DNA of 64,000 nucleotides from Tilletiopsis washingtonensis (taxonomy: Eukaryota; Basidiomycota; Exobasidiomycetes; Entylomatales). Position 1 is the stretch's first letter. Each line of letters starts with the position of its first letter. The stretch lies in contig NW_020312000.1 of assembly GCF_003144115.1 (NCBI RefSeq), positions 895,946 to 959,945 on the forward strand, given 5' to 3'. The position numbers and the translations under genes are program-made. Positions 52,657-64,000 of this stretch are shown here, piece after piece. Under the pieces are notes generated by a model, which did not search any database, was not told where the DNA came from, and was given only the letters and a program-made list of their open reading frames with translations.

Positions 52657-55600
52657 ATGATGACCGATCCGCGCTCCGGCCCCTACGCTGGCCCGTCCTT
52701 CTACTCGCCGCTGCACGGCCTCGCGCCGCCGCCGCCGCTGATGCACCACGCGCTGCCGCCGCTCGCGGCGCCGCACCTCCCGCACATGCACCACCGCAGC
52801 GCCTCGGCGCACCACGCCTCGCCGCCGGCGCCGGCGAGCACGCACGACGACGGCTCGCGCAAGCGCCCGCGCTCCACGGCCAACCACTCGCCGCCCGGCT
52901 CCTTCTCGGGCGACGACGGCGACGGCGGCAGCCCGCCGCGCGGCCGCAACGCCTCGGGCGGCGGCGGCGGCGGCGGCGCGCCCGGCAGCAGCACGGGCAA
53001 AGAGAGCATGCGCACCGGCCTCTCCGTCAAGAGCCGCATCCACCGGGCGTGCAACGCCTGCCGCAAGCAAAAGGTGCGTGCGATGCGTACGCGCAGGCGG
53101 CACGCGAGATTGCCGAGCGCGCGCGCGTGGCTGCAGCTGACCGCCTCCGCCTCCGCCTCCGCGGCACCAGATGCGCTGCGAGGGCCCCGTCAATGCGCCG
53201 TGCAACCGCTGCGAGAGCAGCGGCCTGCCGTGCATCTTCGAGAAGCCGGCGCGCGAGCCGGCGCCGTCGACGGTCGTCGTGGCCGCGCCGGCGAGCGAGG
53301 AGAGCATGGCACGCCTGCGCGCGCTCGAGGGCAAGATGGAGGGCCTCTCGAGCACGCTCGGCGAGCTCGTCGCCGTGCTGCGCGAGAGCAAGCAGCTGCC
53401 CGACCCGCACGGCCGAGCCTTGCCGCCATCGGGACGCTGGGACGCGGCCGGCTCCGTCTCGTCGCCCGTCAGCCGCCTGGCGCCGTCGTACAGCTCACCG
53501 GGCACGGTGCTGCATCCGCTTGCCTTCCCCGCACCACGCTCCTACAACGGCGAGTCGGCCGCGGCATGGACCGGGCCAGTCGTCTCGGCGCCGCGAGCCG
53601 TGACGAACCCGAGCTTCTCGCCGACGTCACGACACCGCCAGGCCGTTGACAGCTCGCGCGGCTATGGTGCGGCGCCCTCGCGGCCGTGGGAGGAGCCGTC
53701 GTCGTCGCGAGACGAGGGCGAGTCGTGGACCGCCTCGGCGCCGAATCCGTCTCGCATGCCGCCACCGCCGTCGGCGCGGCCACTGCGGGCCGGTGGTCGC
53801 CGCGACCGTGCCGGAGGCCGCGACGAGGACTACAACGACGAGGACCGCGCCTCTTACCTGCCTGCCGAGAGCTTCGGCGCGCCGATTGCGGCACTGCGCG
53901 GCCTGGCCGACGCCGCCGAGCACCACGCCGCAACCGAGGAGGCGGCGTTTGCCATCTCCAACAAGGCCAGCTCGACGTCGTCGCGTGCCGACGACGTGCT
54001 GATGGACGAGCGAAGGCCGCTGGGTCAGCTCGGCAAGCGGCGGCGCGTAGAGGAGGCAGAGGAAAGGCTCGTCGACGTCGTCACGTCCGGCGCCGTCGAG
54101 GAGGAAGAGGCACGCCGGCTGTGGCGGACGTTCGGACGTGGCTGCGGCCGCTTCATGTCGGTCTTCAGTGAGTGGTCTCAAACGATGGTGCTCTGCATCT
54201 GTGCTGACACACACCCACAGACCACGAGGACAAGAAGTTCTTCGACGAAGAGGCCGACCTGTTTGGCAAGTACCGGCGCAAGTCGCCGTTCCTCTTCGAC
54301 ACGATCCTGTACATCGGCGCACGTGTCGACTCGGCTGGTGGACCGCCGAGCGCCTCGTTCCGGACCTGCCTCGCAGCCTCGCAGCGCCACGCCAGCGCCA
54401 CGCTGCTCGGCCGGACCAAGTCCAACGAGGACGTGCAGGCAATGCTGATTCTGTGAGTGTGCCTTGTTCTGACCACACGCATCTTCGCTGACGTCTCTTG
54501 CAGCGCATCCTACACCGACAGCCAGAACGGCTGGCTGCAGGTCGGCCACGCCTGCCGCATGGCGCAGCAGCTCGGCCTGGACAAGGTCTTTCCGCGCCTC
54601 ATGGCCGCCGTCGGAGGCTCGGGCGAGGCGAATCTGCCGCACGAACAGCTCGCCGAGATGGCGAGCGGCAGCCGCATCTGGTTCTTCTCCTTCCTGCTCG
54701 AGCACCAGCTCAGCTACGGCGCGGGCCGCGAGCCGATGCTGACGCACCCGTGGGTGCGCAACGCCCGCAACTTTCTCTCGCTGCCGTGAGTGCAGTACGG
54801 ACTAGTCTGCCGTGCATCTGCTCACGCCAACCGCGCAGTGCGCCGCTGTCGATGCCCGTCGACGTCCGCATCCTGGCCACGCTTGAGCTCATGACGCTGC
54901 GCGAGGTGAGTCGGTCGTCGAGACTGTGCACCACCACCGCTCACACTGCACTCAGCACCGGCTCAACACCATGGCACCCTTCGACGCAACCATAGACGGC
55001 GCGATGCTGCGGCGTGTCAACGCGCTCGGCGCTGACCTGGACAGCTGGGAGCAGTACTGGTACGGCGAGCACCACGCCCGCGGCTTCGACGCCAACGGCT
55101 TCTTCCTCGAGAGCCTGCGTCTGCAGGGCGCCACGGCCCGCCTGTACCTCTGCTGCACCTGCCTGCGCGGCGTGCACCAGCCGGGCGACGCCGAGCGCAT
55201 GACGGAGGCGCAGCGTGAGATCGCCCAGTCGACGGTGCGCGCCGCCGACCTCGTGCTCGACATTGCCACGGGCAGCAGCGCCACGAGCGCGGAGTACTAC
55301 GAGAAGCTGCGCTGGGCGCCCATCTACACGCACGTCACCGCCACCTTCGCCTGTGTCTTCTTGCTCAAGTGCGTCGTGCTCTTCCCGAGCCTCGTCGACG
55401 CGCACAGCATCTTTGCACGCGCCGAGAAGCTGGCGCTGCGCCTGCGCGAGACGGCTGCGGCCAAGGTGAGTACTCGAGGGGCGAGCCTACTGGACGAGCA
55501 CTGCTGATACTTGCACATCAGTACGGAGACGTCATCCTCCGCATGCAGTGGCAGACGTGGAAGCGCATCGCGGCGACGAGCCGCAAGCGCGGCCTGCGCC

Positions 55601-56091
55601 TCATGTTCGGCGACAAGACGCCGCGGCAGGGCAGCTTCACGCCGGCCGACATTGAGCGCGGCGGTATGACCGACGCCGACTTCCAAGAGGTGCTGCGCCT
55701 GCTCGTGCGCGAGAGCAGCCCGACGGCGGGCGGCGAGACGCCGTCGTCGCCGTCGCGCGACACCTGGGGCACTGCCGGCTCGCCGGCCCGCCTGGCCAAG
55801 CGCACGTCGTACCAGGACGACAGTCACGCGACGCTGCACCTGCCGCCGTGGGCGCAGAGTGACTTTGCCCTGTCCCTCACGTCGTGGAACGAAGCGGAGG
55901 GCAACGGCGCATCGGCACCCACCAGCGGCCTGCCGGGCCCGAGCGACCCTGGCAGCGCCACGCTCTTCCCGGGCGTCAGCGGCGACCTGCAGAGCCTCGG
56001 CCATGCGCCGCAGCCGCTGCTCTCGGCGTCGGACCCCAGCTCCACCTTTGACATCCTTGCTGCCCAGCTCGGCATCACGAGCTTCTATTAA
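52657..56091 (+). CDS. Zn2Cys6 fungal transcription factor
   Basis: Seven exons (52657-53073, 53171-54167, 54221-54452, 54504-54785, 54839-54905, 54956-55465, 55522-56091) sum to 1,024 residues. A His/Pro/Gly-rich head of ~125 residues precedes the binuclear zinc cluster, RACNACRKQK-MRCEGPVNAP followed by CNRCESSGLPCIF, in which the intron falls after the third basic residue. A short coiled-coil follows (MARLRALEGKMEGLSSTLG). The middle ~300 residues are disordered. The fungal-specific factor domain covers ~465-860 (KYRRKSPFLFDTILYIGARV, YTDSQNGWLQVGHACRMAQQ, WFFSFLLEHQLSYG). The tail is Ser/Pro-rich. Such proteins are nuclear activators or repressors, and the target pathway cannot be told. 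Two ATGs lie in tandem at 52657 and 52660. Confidence 0.94.
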
Positions 56092-56225
56092 AGCGACCAA
56101 AAGCACCGTGTATCATCGTTATACAGCATCTCCCCACGAGCACACCCACCACTCGCTTCGCCGTGCTCCGCCGTGCCATGTATACTATAGTCTTCTCGCT
56201 CGATGCAATCGCATGCAGGACCTGC

Positions 56226-57220
56226 TCAGAGACTCGACTTGCCGTCGGGCTTGCCGTCGTCGCGCGGCGTGACGGCGCCACTGCCGGGTGCACTGTCGGG
56301 CTGCATGCCAAACGGCCGCGCCGACGGCGGCGCCACATCCCGCCAGGCGTCTGATGGCGTGTAGTCCTCGGCAGCGAAGTGCTCGAAGAAGGCCTTGAAG
56401 AACTGCCGCCATGGTGCTCTGAAGAGGCGCGTCAGTGGCGACTCCTGCCCACGCACGAGCGAGCTCACTGTGTGGGAAGCGCGTGGCCGCCGTCGTGGTG
56501 CTCGACCCGCGACGTCGACTTGAAGGCCGAGACGAGCGTCTGTGCCCGCTCCTCCTCCACAATCTGGTCGTTGCTGCGGCGAGCGATGAGCATGGCCCGA
56601 CGCAAGGCGCCGCCAGACTCACCGGCCGAGGACGTGCAGGACGGGCGTGCGGATGCCCTCGCGCGGGAAGCAGGCCTTCATGCGCTCGTCGGCCGCGCGG
56701 AAGCCCGACACGTTGATGGCAAACTTGAGCGGTTTCTGGCTCGCAGGCAGCACGAGGCCGGGCAGGCGCGACGCATCCTCAAAGGCCGAGACGAGCAGGC
56801 CGGCCAGGCATCCGCCTGTGAGACGCGTCAGCCGCGTCGGCGCTCGCCGCACACGCACGCTCACGCACCCTGGCTGAAGCCAAGCACGGCGTCGAACGGG
56901 CCGTGCTCGGCCAGGGCGTCGTTGAGAAAGGCGAGCGTCTCGGGCCAGCCGTCGTACTGGCTCTGGCCTTGCCCATTTGCGCGCCACCAGGCGCGCGGCT
57001 GCTCCTCGAGCGGTGTGTTCTCGTCGACGAGGTCGTCGCGCGCCTCGAGGCCGAGCGTGACGCTCACGGGCTGCACGAGGTGCGGCGCATTGAGAAAGTG
57101 CAGCTCCGCCACGGCGCCCGTGGCCTTGCGGAAGGAGCCGAGACGCCGGTTGAAGTGGAAGGCGTTGGAGGCAAAGCCGTGCAGCGCGAGGATGCGCAGC
57201 TTGGGCGGCGCCGCGGCCAT
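56226..57220 (-). CDS. FSH-family serine hydrolase
   Basis: Four exons, start ATG 57218-57220. Family blocks are LRILALHGFASNAFHFNRRL near the N-terminus, ELHFLNAPHLV, and QYDGWPETLAFLNDALAEHG. The nucleophile elbow GFSQGG is split by intron 1. Further on are KFAINVSGFRA, then VLHVLGRNDQIVEEERAQTL with the likely catalytic Asp, and VEHHDGGHALP with the catalytic His. The C-terminus adds WRQFFKAFFEHF and a polar tail. These match yeast Fsh1-3 and human OVCA2, small alpha/beta hydrolases with esterase activity on acyl esters. The natural substrate is not known. The gene shares a 548 bp divergent promoter region with VPS1. Confidence 0.92.
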
Positions 57221-57768
57221 GGTGTGTGTCGTGCTGCTGCGTGGGCCTCTGCTCTGCTCTGTGCTGCTCTTGCGGCGCTCTGCCTGTTGCGGTGTGGTGG
57301 AGAAGAGCTGGCCCGGCGGCGCGGCACACAGCCCCCAGGGATGCGAGCCCACGTGATGGGCGCTCCGCCAGCTCATGGCGCGAGCTGGCGGCCGCGATGC
57401 GCAGCCCGCCGCCGCGCCGCCGCGCGCGCAGCAACAGCCACGCCGCGGCCGCGCGCTGCTCACACGGCCGGCACACAGGCGCAGCGCCGCCGCGAGCATC
57501 CATCACCGCCGCGCACAGGCGCCGCGAGGTCTGGCGCCTGTTGCTCTCGGGCCAGCCGCGCGCCTCTCGCAGCGCCTCCTTCCTCTCCTCCACTCCCTCG
57601 CAGCACCGCATCCGCCGCTGCACCGTCCTCGCACGCCTTCTCCGCCGCACCTCTCTGCTTCCTCTCGCTGCGCCCGCTGCCGCTGCTGCTGCTGCTGCCG
57701 CCGCCGCCGCCCTCGTCGCCGCGCTCCCTCCACCTCGCCTGTGCCCTGCCGACCGGCCGCTGCCCGCC
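57221..57768. promoter_or_regulatory. Divergent promoter region FSH hydrolase / VPS1
   Basis: 548 bp between diverging starts. The right ~230 bp is strongly CT-rich (leader of VPS1), including a GCTGCTGCTGCTGCTGCTGC run near 57686. No gene seen. Confidence 0.55.
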
Positions 57769-60573
57769 ATGGATCAGTCGCTGATCAAGCTGGTGAACAA
57801 GCTGCAGGATGCCTTCAACAATGTCGGCATCCAGAACCCCGTCGACCTGCCGCAGATCACCGTGCTCGGCTCGCAGTCCTCGTGCGTGGCGGCGGGCAGG
57901 CGGTGCGCTGCTGCTATGCTGACTTGGCCGCTGCTCACTCCTCCAGGGGCAAGTCGTCGGTGCTCGAGAACATCGTCGGGCGTGACTTTCTGCCGCGCGG
58001 CACGGGCATCGTGACGCGGCGGCCGCTCGTGCTGCAGCTCATCAACCGGGCAAGCGCATCGGGCGCCGTGGGCGGCGTGGCGGCGGGCGCGAACGGCTCG
58101 GGTGAGTGTGGTGTGCGAGGGCCGCTGCGGAGCAGCACCGGCCGGCATTGGTTGGAGCCAGGCGTCATTGGCATCGCCCGCCTACTCACGCTGCAGCCGC
58201 AGAGATCAAGGCCACGGCCGCCGGCACGAACCCCGACGAGTGGGGCGAGTTCCTGCACCTGCCCGGCGAGAAGTTCCACGACTTCAACAAGATCCGCGAG
58301 GAGATTGTGCGCGACACGGAGCTCAAGACGGGCAAGAACGCCGGCATATCGCCGCAGCCGATCAACCTGCGCATCTACAGCCCCAACGTGCTCACCCTCA
58401 CGCTCGTCGACCTGCCCGGCCTGACCAAGGTGCCCGTCGGCGACCAGCCGCGCGACATTGAGCGCCAGATCCGCGAGATGGTGCTCAAGTTCATCATGAA
58501 GCCCAACGCCGTCATCCTCGCCGTCACGGCGGCCAACACGGATCTGGCAAACTCGGACGGCCTCAAGATGGCGCGCGAGGTGGACCCGGAGGGCACGCGG
58601 ACGGTCGGCGTGCTGACAAAGGTGGACCTCATGTGAGTCGCAGCAGGGGCGTGTGCCCTTGCGCAGGCCTGACGCCTCGTCCAGGGACGCGGGCACCGAC
58701 GTCGTCGACATTCTCGCCGGCCGCGTGATCCCGCTGCGGCTGGGCTACGTGCCGGTGGTGAACCGCGGCCAGCGCGACATCGACCAGAAGAAGCTCGTCT
58801 CGGCCGCACTCGCCGCCGAGGCCGACTTCTTCCAGAACCACAGCAGCTACCGCTCCAAGGCGCAGTACTGCGGCACGCCGTATCTCGCGCGCAAGCTCAA
58901 CACGGTGAGCGCGGCGACAGTGGAGGGCCACAGCGGCAGCTGCGGCGCAGTGCCAGGGCTGATGCGACCCCCTGCAGATCCTCATGCACCACATCCGCAA
59001 CACGCTGCCCGACATCAAGGCCAAGATCCAGACGCAGCTGACCAAGTACCAGGCCGAGCTGACCTCGCTCGGCGGCGCGCTGGGCGATGCCAACTCGGGC
59101 AACATCGTGCTCACGATCATCACCGAGTTCTGCAACGAGTTCCGCACCGTCATCGACGGCAACTCGAACGACCTCAGCGTCAACGAGCTGGCGGGCGGCG
59201 CGCGCATCAGCTTCGTCTTCCACGAGCTGTTCAGCAACGGCGTCAAGGCCATCGACCCGTTCGACACGGTCAAGGACTCGGACATCCGCACGATTCTCTA
59301 CAACTCGAGCGTGCGTGGGTTGACCGCACAGCGCGCGGCAAAGCTGACGTGCCTTGCAGGGCTCCTCGCCGGCGCTTTTCGTCGGCACGACGGCGTTTGA
59401 GGTCATCGTCAAGCAGCAGATCAAGCGTCTCGAGGACCCGAGCTTGAAGTGTGTCAGCCTCGTGTACGACGAGCTCGTGCGCATCCTCTCGCAGCTCCTC
59501 ATGAAGAACGTGAGTCGCGTCAATGGATGGCATCCGCTGCGCACAGCTGACGCGCGCCCCTTCCAGCAATCGTTCCGGCGCTTCCCGGCGTTGCGCGAGC
59601 GCTTCAACCAGGTGGTGGTGCGTGTAGGGGGGCGTCGACAAGTGGAGCTGCGTGCTGATCGACTATCCTGCAGATCTCGTTCTTCAAGCGCTGCCTGCAG
59701 CCGACGACGAAGCTCGTCACGGACATTGTGGCGTCGGAGGCGTGCTACTTGAACACTGGGTGCGCATCCTGGCCCACGGGTCTCGCGCCTCTCGCTGACA
59801 CCGCACAGCCACCCCGACTTCATCTCGGGCCACCGCGCCATGGCCATCGTGACGGAGCGCCACACGCAGGCACAGGCGCCGCCGGACCCGAAGAAGCCCA
59901 GCCCGCACCAGGTCAACAACGACCGTGACCTCGACGTCAATATCAAGGATCAGGGCTTCTTCGGCTCCTTCTTCGCGGGTGGCAAGGCGAGCGCCAAGGA
60001 GCGGGCAAAGCACGCCACGATGGAGTCGGTGCGTCGCACTCTCGGGAGTGCTCCGAGGCTGCGGCATGCTGACTCGCGCCGCTCTGCAGCCGCCGCCGTC
60101 GCTCAAGGCCAGCGGGCAGCTGACGGACCGCGAGGCGATGGAGGTCGAGGTGATCCGCATGCTCATCATGTCCTACTTCAAGTGCGTGCTGCGGTCTGCT
60201 CTGGATCGCCAGCTCTGCTCACACGCCGCGTCCCGCAGCATCGTGAAGCGCACCATCATCGACATGATCCCAAAGGCGACGATGCTGCACCTTGTTGTGC
60301 GTGAAGCTGCTCACAGGCCCAAGCCAAATGCTGACGCGCCTTCACCAGACGTTCGCCAAGGACTCGCTGCAGCGCGAGCTGCTCAAGGAGCTCTACCAGG
60401 CCGAGGTGATGAACGAGCTGATGCGCGAGAGCGACCATGTCGTGACGCGCCGCAAGGAATGCGTCAAGATGGTGAGTGTGCAGCTGCGAGACCGGCAGCG
60501 CTGCTGTGCTGACACCCTGGATGCGCAGATCGCTGCGCTCGAGACGGCCTCGGAGCTTGTGGCGACCGTGTAA
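57769..60573 (+). CDS. VPS1: Dynamin-like GTPase VPS1
   Basis: Roughly twelve exons encode a protein of about 700 residues, the usual size of fungal Vps1. The GTPase domain starts at once: [40 protein letters not shown] with intron 1 inside the P-loop, [34 protein letters not shown] (G3) and [10 protein letters not shown] (G4, split by an intron). The middle domain has [20 protein letters not shown] and [20 protein letters not shown]. The GTPase effector domain closes the protein ([32 protein letters not shown] and the C-terminal [10 protein letters not shown]). No PH domain or Pro-rich tail is present, which separates it from classical dynamin. It drives scission at endosomes, Golgi and peroxisomes. 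Confidence 0.96.
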
Positions 60574-60832
60574 GGGGCGTAGAGACGACGAGGGAATGCC
60601 AGCTGTCTATATCCAGCGCGGCCGCGGGCTGCCCAGCGGCCGCTCGGTATCTATGCATGCGATTACAGGGGCAGGACTGGTACGGTAGAGCCCGAGCAGG
60701 CGGCTCGGTCGAGAAGCGTGGCCGGAGGTGAGACAGCGCCGTGGCCTGGCTCTCAGGGCGAGCAGGCCCGGCCGGTCAGAGATGTGACAGGAGACGGGGA
60801 TGGAGGGTGCGCTTGCCGCTACCTGGCGGAGA

Positions 60833-63042
60833 TCAAGCGCTGTGCCGCGTGCGAGCATGGAAGTCAAGGTGTGCCGCGCTGCCGTCGTCGTCGAGCTCGG
60901 CGATGCGCGGCTCGGCGATGTACGAGGTGCCGTGCGGCGCGCGTTCCGGCAGCGAGAGCGGCTCCAGGCCGCGCTGCTTGCGCCAGAAGTTTGTGCTGCC
61001 GGAGCACGTCAGCGCCGCACGGGAGGACAGTGTAGCGGGACGAACTCACGTTTTGATCATCTCTTCGTCGATGAGCATGGGCCAGCGCTGCGCAAAGCCC
61101 TCGGACATCTCCCACGCCCGATCGTCGAGCGCATCGCTGCCCCACACAATGAACGACGGCTGCTGGCCGTCGTAGGAGCCCGGCATGATCATGTCGGCGC
61201 AGCTGCGGAGCGCGCATCAGCAGCTGAAAGGCGCAAACCGGCGCGCCTGTCACGCACAGCTCATCCTCGTCGATGATGCGCTCCTCGGTGAGCGTCAGGA
61301 TCCGGTCGCGCAGCGCCGGCCACGGGAAGCCCACGTCGATCCACGGGTGGTCTGCCGGAAGGTCAGGGCCAAGTCCGCCTCCTGGCACGCAAGCACTCAC
61401 GCGGAATGGTCAGCTGCAGCTTCGTCGGGTACATGTGCTTCGGTATCCTGCGCCAGCGCGTGATGGCCGTGCGCGTCTCGGCATCCACGAGCTCCTCGTT
61501 GCCAGCTGGCGGCACCTCCAGCGACCTGGCCGCGCTGGCAGAGCGCCGCTCCGAGACGAGCATGCGCCGGAACGAGTCGCCAATGTCGGAGATGGCGTCG
61601 TGCTCGTGGAACTCGTCCCGCACGAAGCCCATCGCTTGCTGTGGGAGGCGCGGCAGCTCAGCACGCGGCGCAAGAGAGACCAGTGCGGTTCGACTCACAG
61701 CATTCATCAGGAGCACGCGCACCACATCGTGATTCTCGAGGCCGAGCGCGCGCGGCGCAGTCGGCAGCGGCGTGCGCAGGAAGCGCATGTAGTCGTCCAC
61801 GCTGAGGTTGCGCAGGTGCGTCGTCCACGTCACGAGAGCGATGTACCTGCTCGCCTGTGGCAACGGCGGGTGGTAGCCATCGGCCATGAGGGCCGGCTGC
61901 GCATGCGTCACGGCGCGCGAGGAACTGCCTTGAAGTGCGTCGGAGCCATAGCCACTGGCCGCGTCCGTCGAGTGCTCACGCTTGACTGACAAATGCGTCG
62001 AGGCAGAGCCGTCGCTGTCGTTGCGCAGGAGCGGCACTGAGCGAGAGGCAGATCGGCGTGTGCCCCGCCCTTCGGCGTCGCTGCCGTCGCTCGTGCCGGC
62101 TCGAGAGCCATCTGCGGAGAATGCGCCGCGAGGCTGACCACGCTCTTGCATGTATGCCGCCGAGTTGCCGTGCGGAAGCGGCTCGGCGACGCCAACAGGA
62201 AAGGTGTGCGAGAGGCCGGAGACGTCGGCCGGCGTGAGCCCGTTGAGCGCTCCCGCGCCCTGCACAAACGGCTGGCTGAGCAGCGAGGCGTAGCCCTCGG
62301 CACCGAGCGGCGCACTGCTGCTGGGACCAGCGTGCCGCGCGGCGTCGGGCGCGACGAACGGATAGAAGCCGGGCGACATGCTCGGCGGCACGTTGGCAAA
62401 GTTCCACTGCGACGTCGCCGGCAGCTCGCCGCCGACCTCGGGGTCCTGCCACTCTTTACCGGCACCGTCCGCTGGCGGTGCTGCGGCATAGCCCGCTGGC
62501 AGGCCCGCCGGTGCGCCATAGGCCGGAGTGTCGTATGGCGCCAGGTACGGCGGCACGTAGAAGCTCGGCGGCACCGAGGTGGCCGGCACGCCGAGCGAGC
62601 CGAGCCACTTGTTGAAGGTGCGCGAGTCGAGCGGCGCGGCAGGCGAGGGCGCGGCGTATGGGCCCTTGTTCGCGCCCGTGGCGGCAGTGCCGGCGCCTTG
62701 TTGTGATCGCGAGCCTCGCTTGGCCTGCAGCAGGGTGTGGGTGTATGAGCGACACTCGGCAGACGTTGCCGTCGCCTCGGCGGCCCCGCGCCGCAGCCCT
62801 CCGACTGCAGCTGTCTGCGCCGCACTCACCTCGCGTGCGCGCTCGCGGAAGCGGCGCTGGGCCAGCTTGTTCTGCTCGCGGCGCTGTGCCAGCGTCTCGG
62901 CGGCGCTCTTCTCCTGCGCGCTCGTGCTGCCGCTCGGTCCTGCCGCGTGGCTGCTGCTGCCGGCGGGATGCTGCTGCTGCGGCGGCGGCGGCGGCGGCGG
63001 CGGCGGATGTGCCGGCGGCGGCGCCGTGCGTGCGGCCGGCAT
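60833..63042 (-). CDS. bZIP-type regulator with DUF3425-like C-terminal domain
   Basis: At least six exons, protein of roughly 640 residues. After a poly-Pro/Gln head the basic region reads RREQNKLAQRRFRERARE at ~54-71, with the N-x2-AQRxFRxR pattern of fungal Yap-like bZIPs. A 105-nt intron follows immediately. The next exon begins AKRGSRSQQ and shows no heptad leucines. A long disordered part leads to the C-terminal domain: YIALVTWTTHLRNLSVDDYM, AMGFVRDEFHEHDAI, KHMYPTKLQLTIPH, HPWIDVGFPWPALRDRILTL, and SFIVWGSDALDDRAWEMSEG. The HPWID...P...LRD block is typical of DUF3425 proteins. A nuclear role is likely; the target genes are unknown. The stop chosen (60833-60835) follows AHLDFHARTRHSA. 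Confidence 0.85.
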
Positions 63043-63863
63043 GGCGCGGTGGGATGCGCCGGGATGCGATGCGATGCGGTGCAGTGCGATGCGGTGTCGT
63101 CGTGGTGAGAGAGAAGGAGGAGGAGCGCGCGGCAGGTGCTGACGCCTAGCGGCGCCGAATCAAGAGCTTGGCGCGGCGGCGAACCGCGAACGGGGCCGAG
63201 GTGGAGGCGCGTGGCGCGGCGGTACGCTCCGCCGTGACAGGTGCGGCAAGCGAAGTCGCCGCGGCAGGGAGAGGGGGCGAGGCAAGGTGGGCTCGTTTGG
63301 CGCGCACGCGCTGCTTATCAAGACGCACGCCGCTCGACGATCCTCGGCCTGCTCACGGTGCAGAGATGTGCGAGGGGTGAAAGAGGGCCTGCCTGATGTT
63401 CCTTCTTCTCTCGCCCACCGACGGCTCGGCGAGTTGCCGCCTTGGCCTGAGCAGCGAGCAGCGCGCGCGGGCGTGTCTCAGCGCAAGCAGCAGCGGCGCC
63501 ATCGAGCCGCCGGGCGCGGTGCGGCGGCAGCAAACCCAACTCGCGCGGCCAAGTCGCATCCAGCCCTCTCCCGCTCCCGCGCTTCCGCAGCATGCAGAGT
63601 CGGAACAGCCTCTGCTGCCGATCTTCTTTGCGGATGCTTGCACAGCAAGCTGCGCACAGCGTCCGAGACATGTGCGCCGGCGGAAGGGGAGCGAGCGGGA
63701 GGCGGAATGGCTGAAGGCGCGTGGGAGCAGCGGCACCCGCTTAGTCAGCGCGAGGCTCGCGTGCGTGAGCACCGAATGCGCGCAACGAAAGCTTCGCCGC
63801 CCACCACGCCGCCATTCCTCCTTCCGACCTCTCCCGCTGCCCCGCCCTCTCTCCGCACTCGCC
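63043..63863. promoter_or_regulatory. Divergent region bZIP/DUF3425 gene / right-edge gene
   Basis: 821 bp between diverging starts. It includes short GATGCGATGCGGTGC-type direct repeats at ~63055-63095 close to the bZIP start, and a CT-rich leader before the ATG at 63864. No gene is supported. Confidence 0.5.
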
Positions 63864-64000
63864 ATGGCGCTCCCTCTGCGCGCGCTCTCGCGCAGCAGTC
63901 TGCGTGCCGCTGCCTCTGGCGCCCCGTCTGTCGCAGCCGTGGCGCGGCGGCGAGCGCTGCACAGCCTGCCCAGCCTGCCGCTGCCGCTGCGCTTCACGGG
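63864..64000 (+). CDS. Partial gene, N-terminus only, predicted mitochondrial presequence
   Basis: ATG at 63864-63866 after a CT-rich leader opens a frame running off the right edge (45 codons visible). The peptide is rich in Arg, Leu, Ser and Ala and lacks acidic residues (LRALSRSSLRAAASG, then VARRRALHSLPSLPLPLRF), typical of a cleaved mitochondrial targeting signal. RRRALHSLPSLP resembles the processing region of several mitochondrial proteins, including SOD-like ones. The family cannot be named from this length. Confidence 0.6.
   Translation, partial: MALPLRALSRSSLRAAASGAPSVAAVARRRALHSLPSLPLPLRFT

Noticed and set aside
52657-63042. Possible secondary-metabolite cluster (Zn2Cys6 factor, FSH hydrolase, bZIP factor close together)
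   Set aside because: No backbone enzyme, cytochrome P450 or transporter is present, and the housekeeping gene VPS1 lies among them.
63055-63095. Short GATGCGATGCGGTGC direct repeats upstream of the bZIP gene as a regulatory array
   Set aside because: Units are short and irregular and may be chance slippage in a GC-rich leader; noted in the spacer entry only.
1-64000. tRNA genes, rRNA genes and CRISPR arrays
   Set aside because: I looked for B-box-like GGTTCGANTCC sequences, rRNA-like tracts and spaced direct repeats and found none that could be supported.

Overview
The window is nuclear DNA from a fungus with a compact, very GC-rich genome. Genes are dense, on both strands, and broken by many short introns. 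Most introns I mapped are about 50-76 nt, with GTGAGT or GTGCGT donors, a CTGAC/CTGAG-like branch motif shortly before the acceptor, and CAG acceptors. Intron style, base composition and gene families (SAP-domain kinase, mucin-like membrane protein, Atf1-type bZIP) point to a basidiomycete, perhaps Ustilaginomycotina. That placement is inference; no rRNA or other taxonomic marker is present.

Left part (1-21,900): a partial gene at the edge, a Gfo/Idh/MocA oxidoreductase, RNase P/MRP subunit POP3, the PP2A regulator TAP42, the PI3-kinase regulator VPS15 (1,790 aa), a SAP-domain protein kinase (1,093 aa), proteasome subunit alpha2 (PRE8) and the mitochondrial Fe-S scaffold ISU1. A lower-GC relic-like island lies between TAP42 and VPS15.

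Middle (21,900-45,800): a chitin synthase, OST2/DAD1, translation termination factor eRF3 (SUP35) with a prion-like N-terminus, a hypothetical gene, an Atf1-type stress bZIP factor, the SPOUT methyltransferase SFM1, a conserved-looking hypothetical, the nuclear-envelope protein BRR6/BRL1, a Zip3/HEI10-like RING protein, UFD1 and chaperonin subunit CCT4.

Right part (45,800-64,000): a mucin-like single-pass membrane protein, a 4.1 kb gene-free stretch, a Zn2Cys6 transcription factor, an FSH-family serine hydrolase, dynamin VPS1, a bZIP/DUF3425-like regulator, and the start of a gene whose product looks mitochondrial.

Most genes are core housekeeping: proteostasis (PRE8, UFD1, CCT4, OST2, SUP35), membrane traffic (VPS15, VPS1), wall and surface (chitin synthase, mucin) and regulation. 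There is no metabolic cluster, defence system, rRNA, tRNA or CRISPR array that I can support. The oddest large-scale feature is strict strand alternation of 17 consecutive genes from the chitin synthase to the right edge. Exon-intron models were built by hand. Coding lengths for most genes sum to whole codons, which supports the splice sites chosen.
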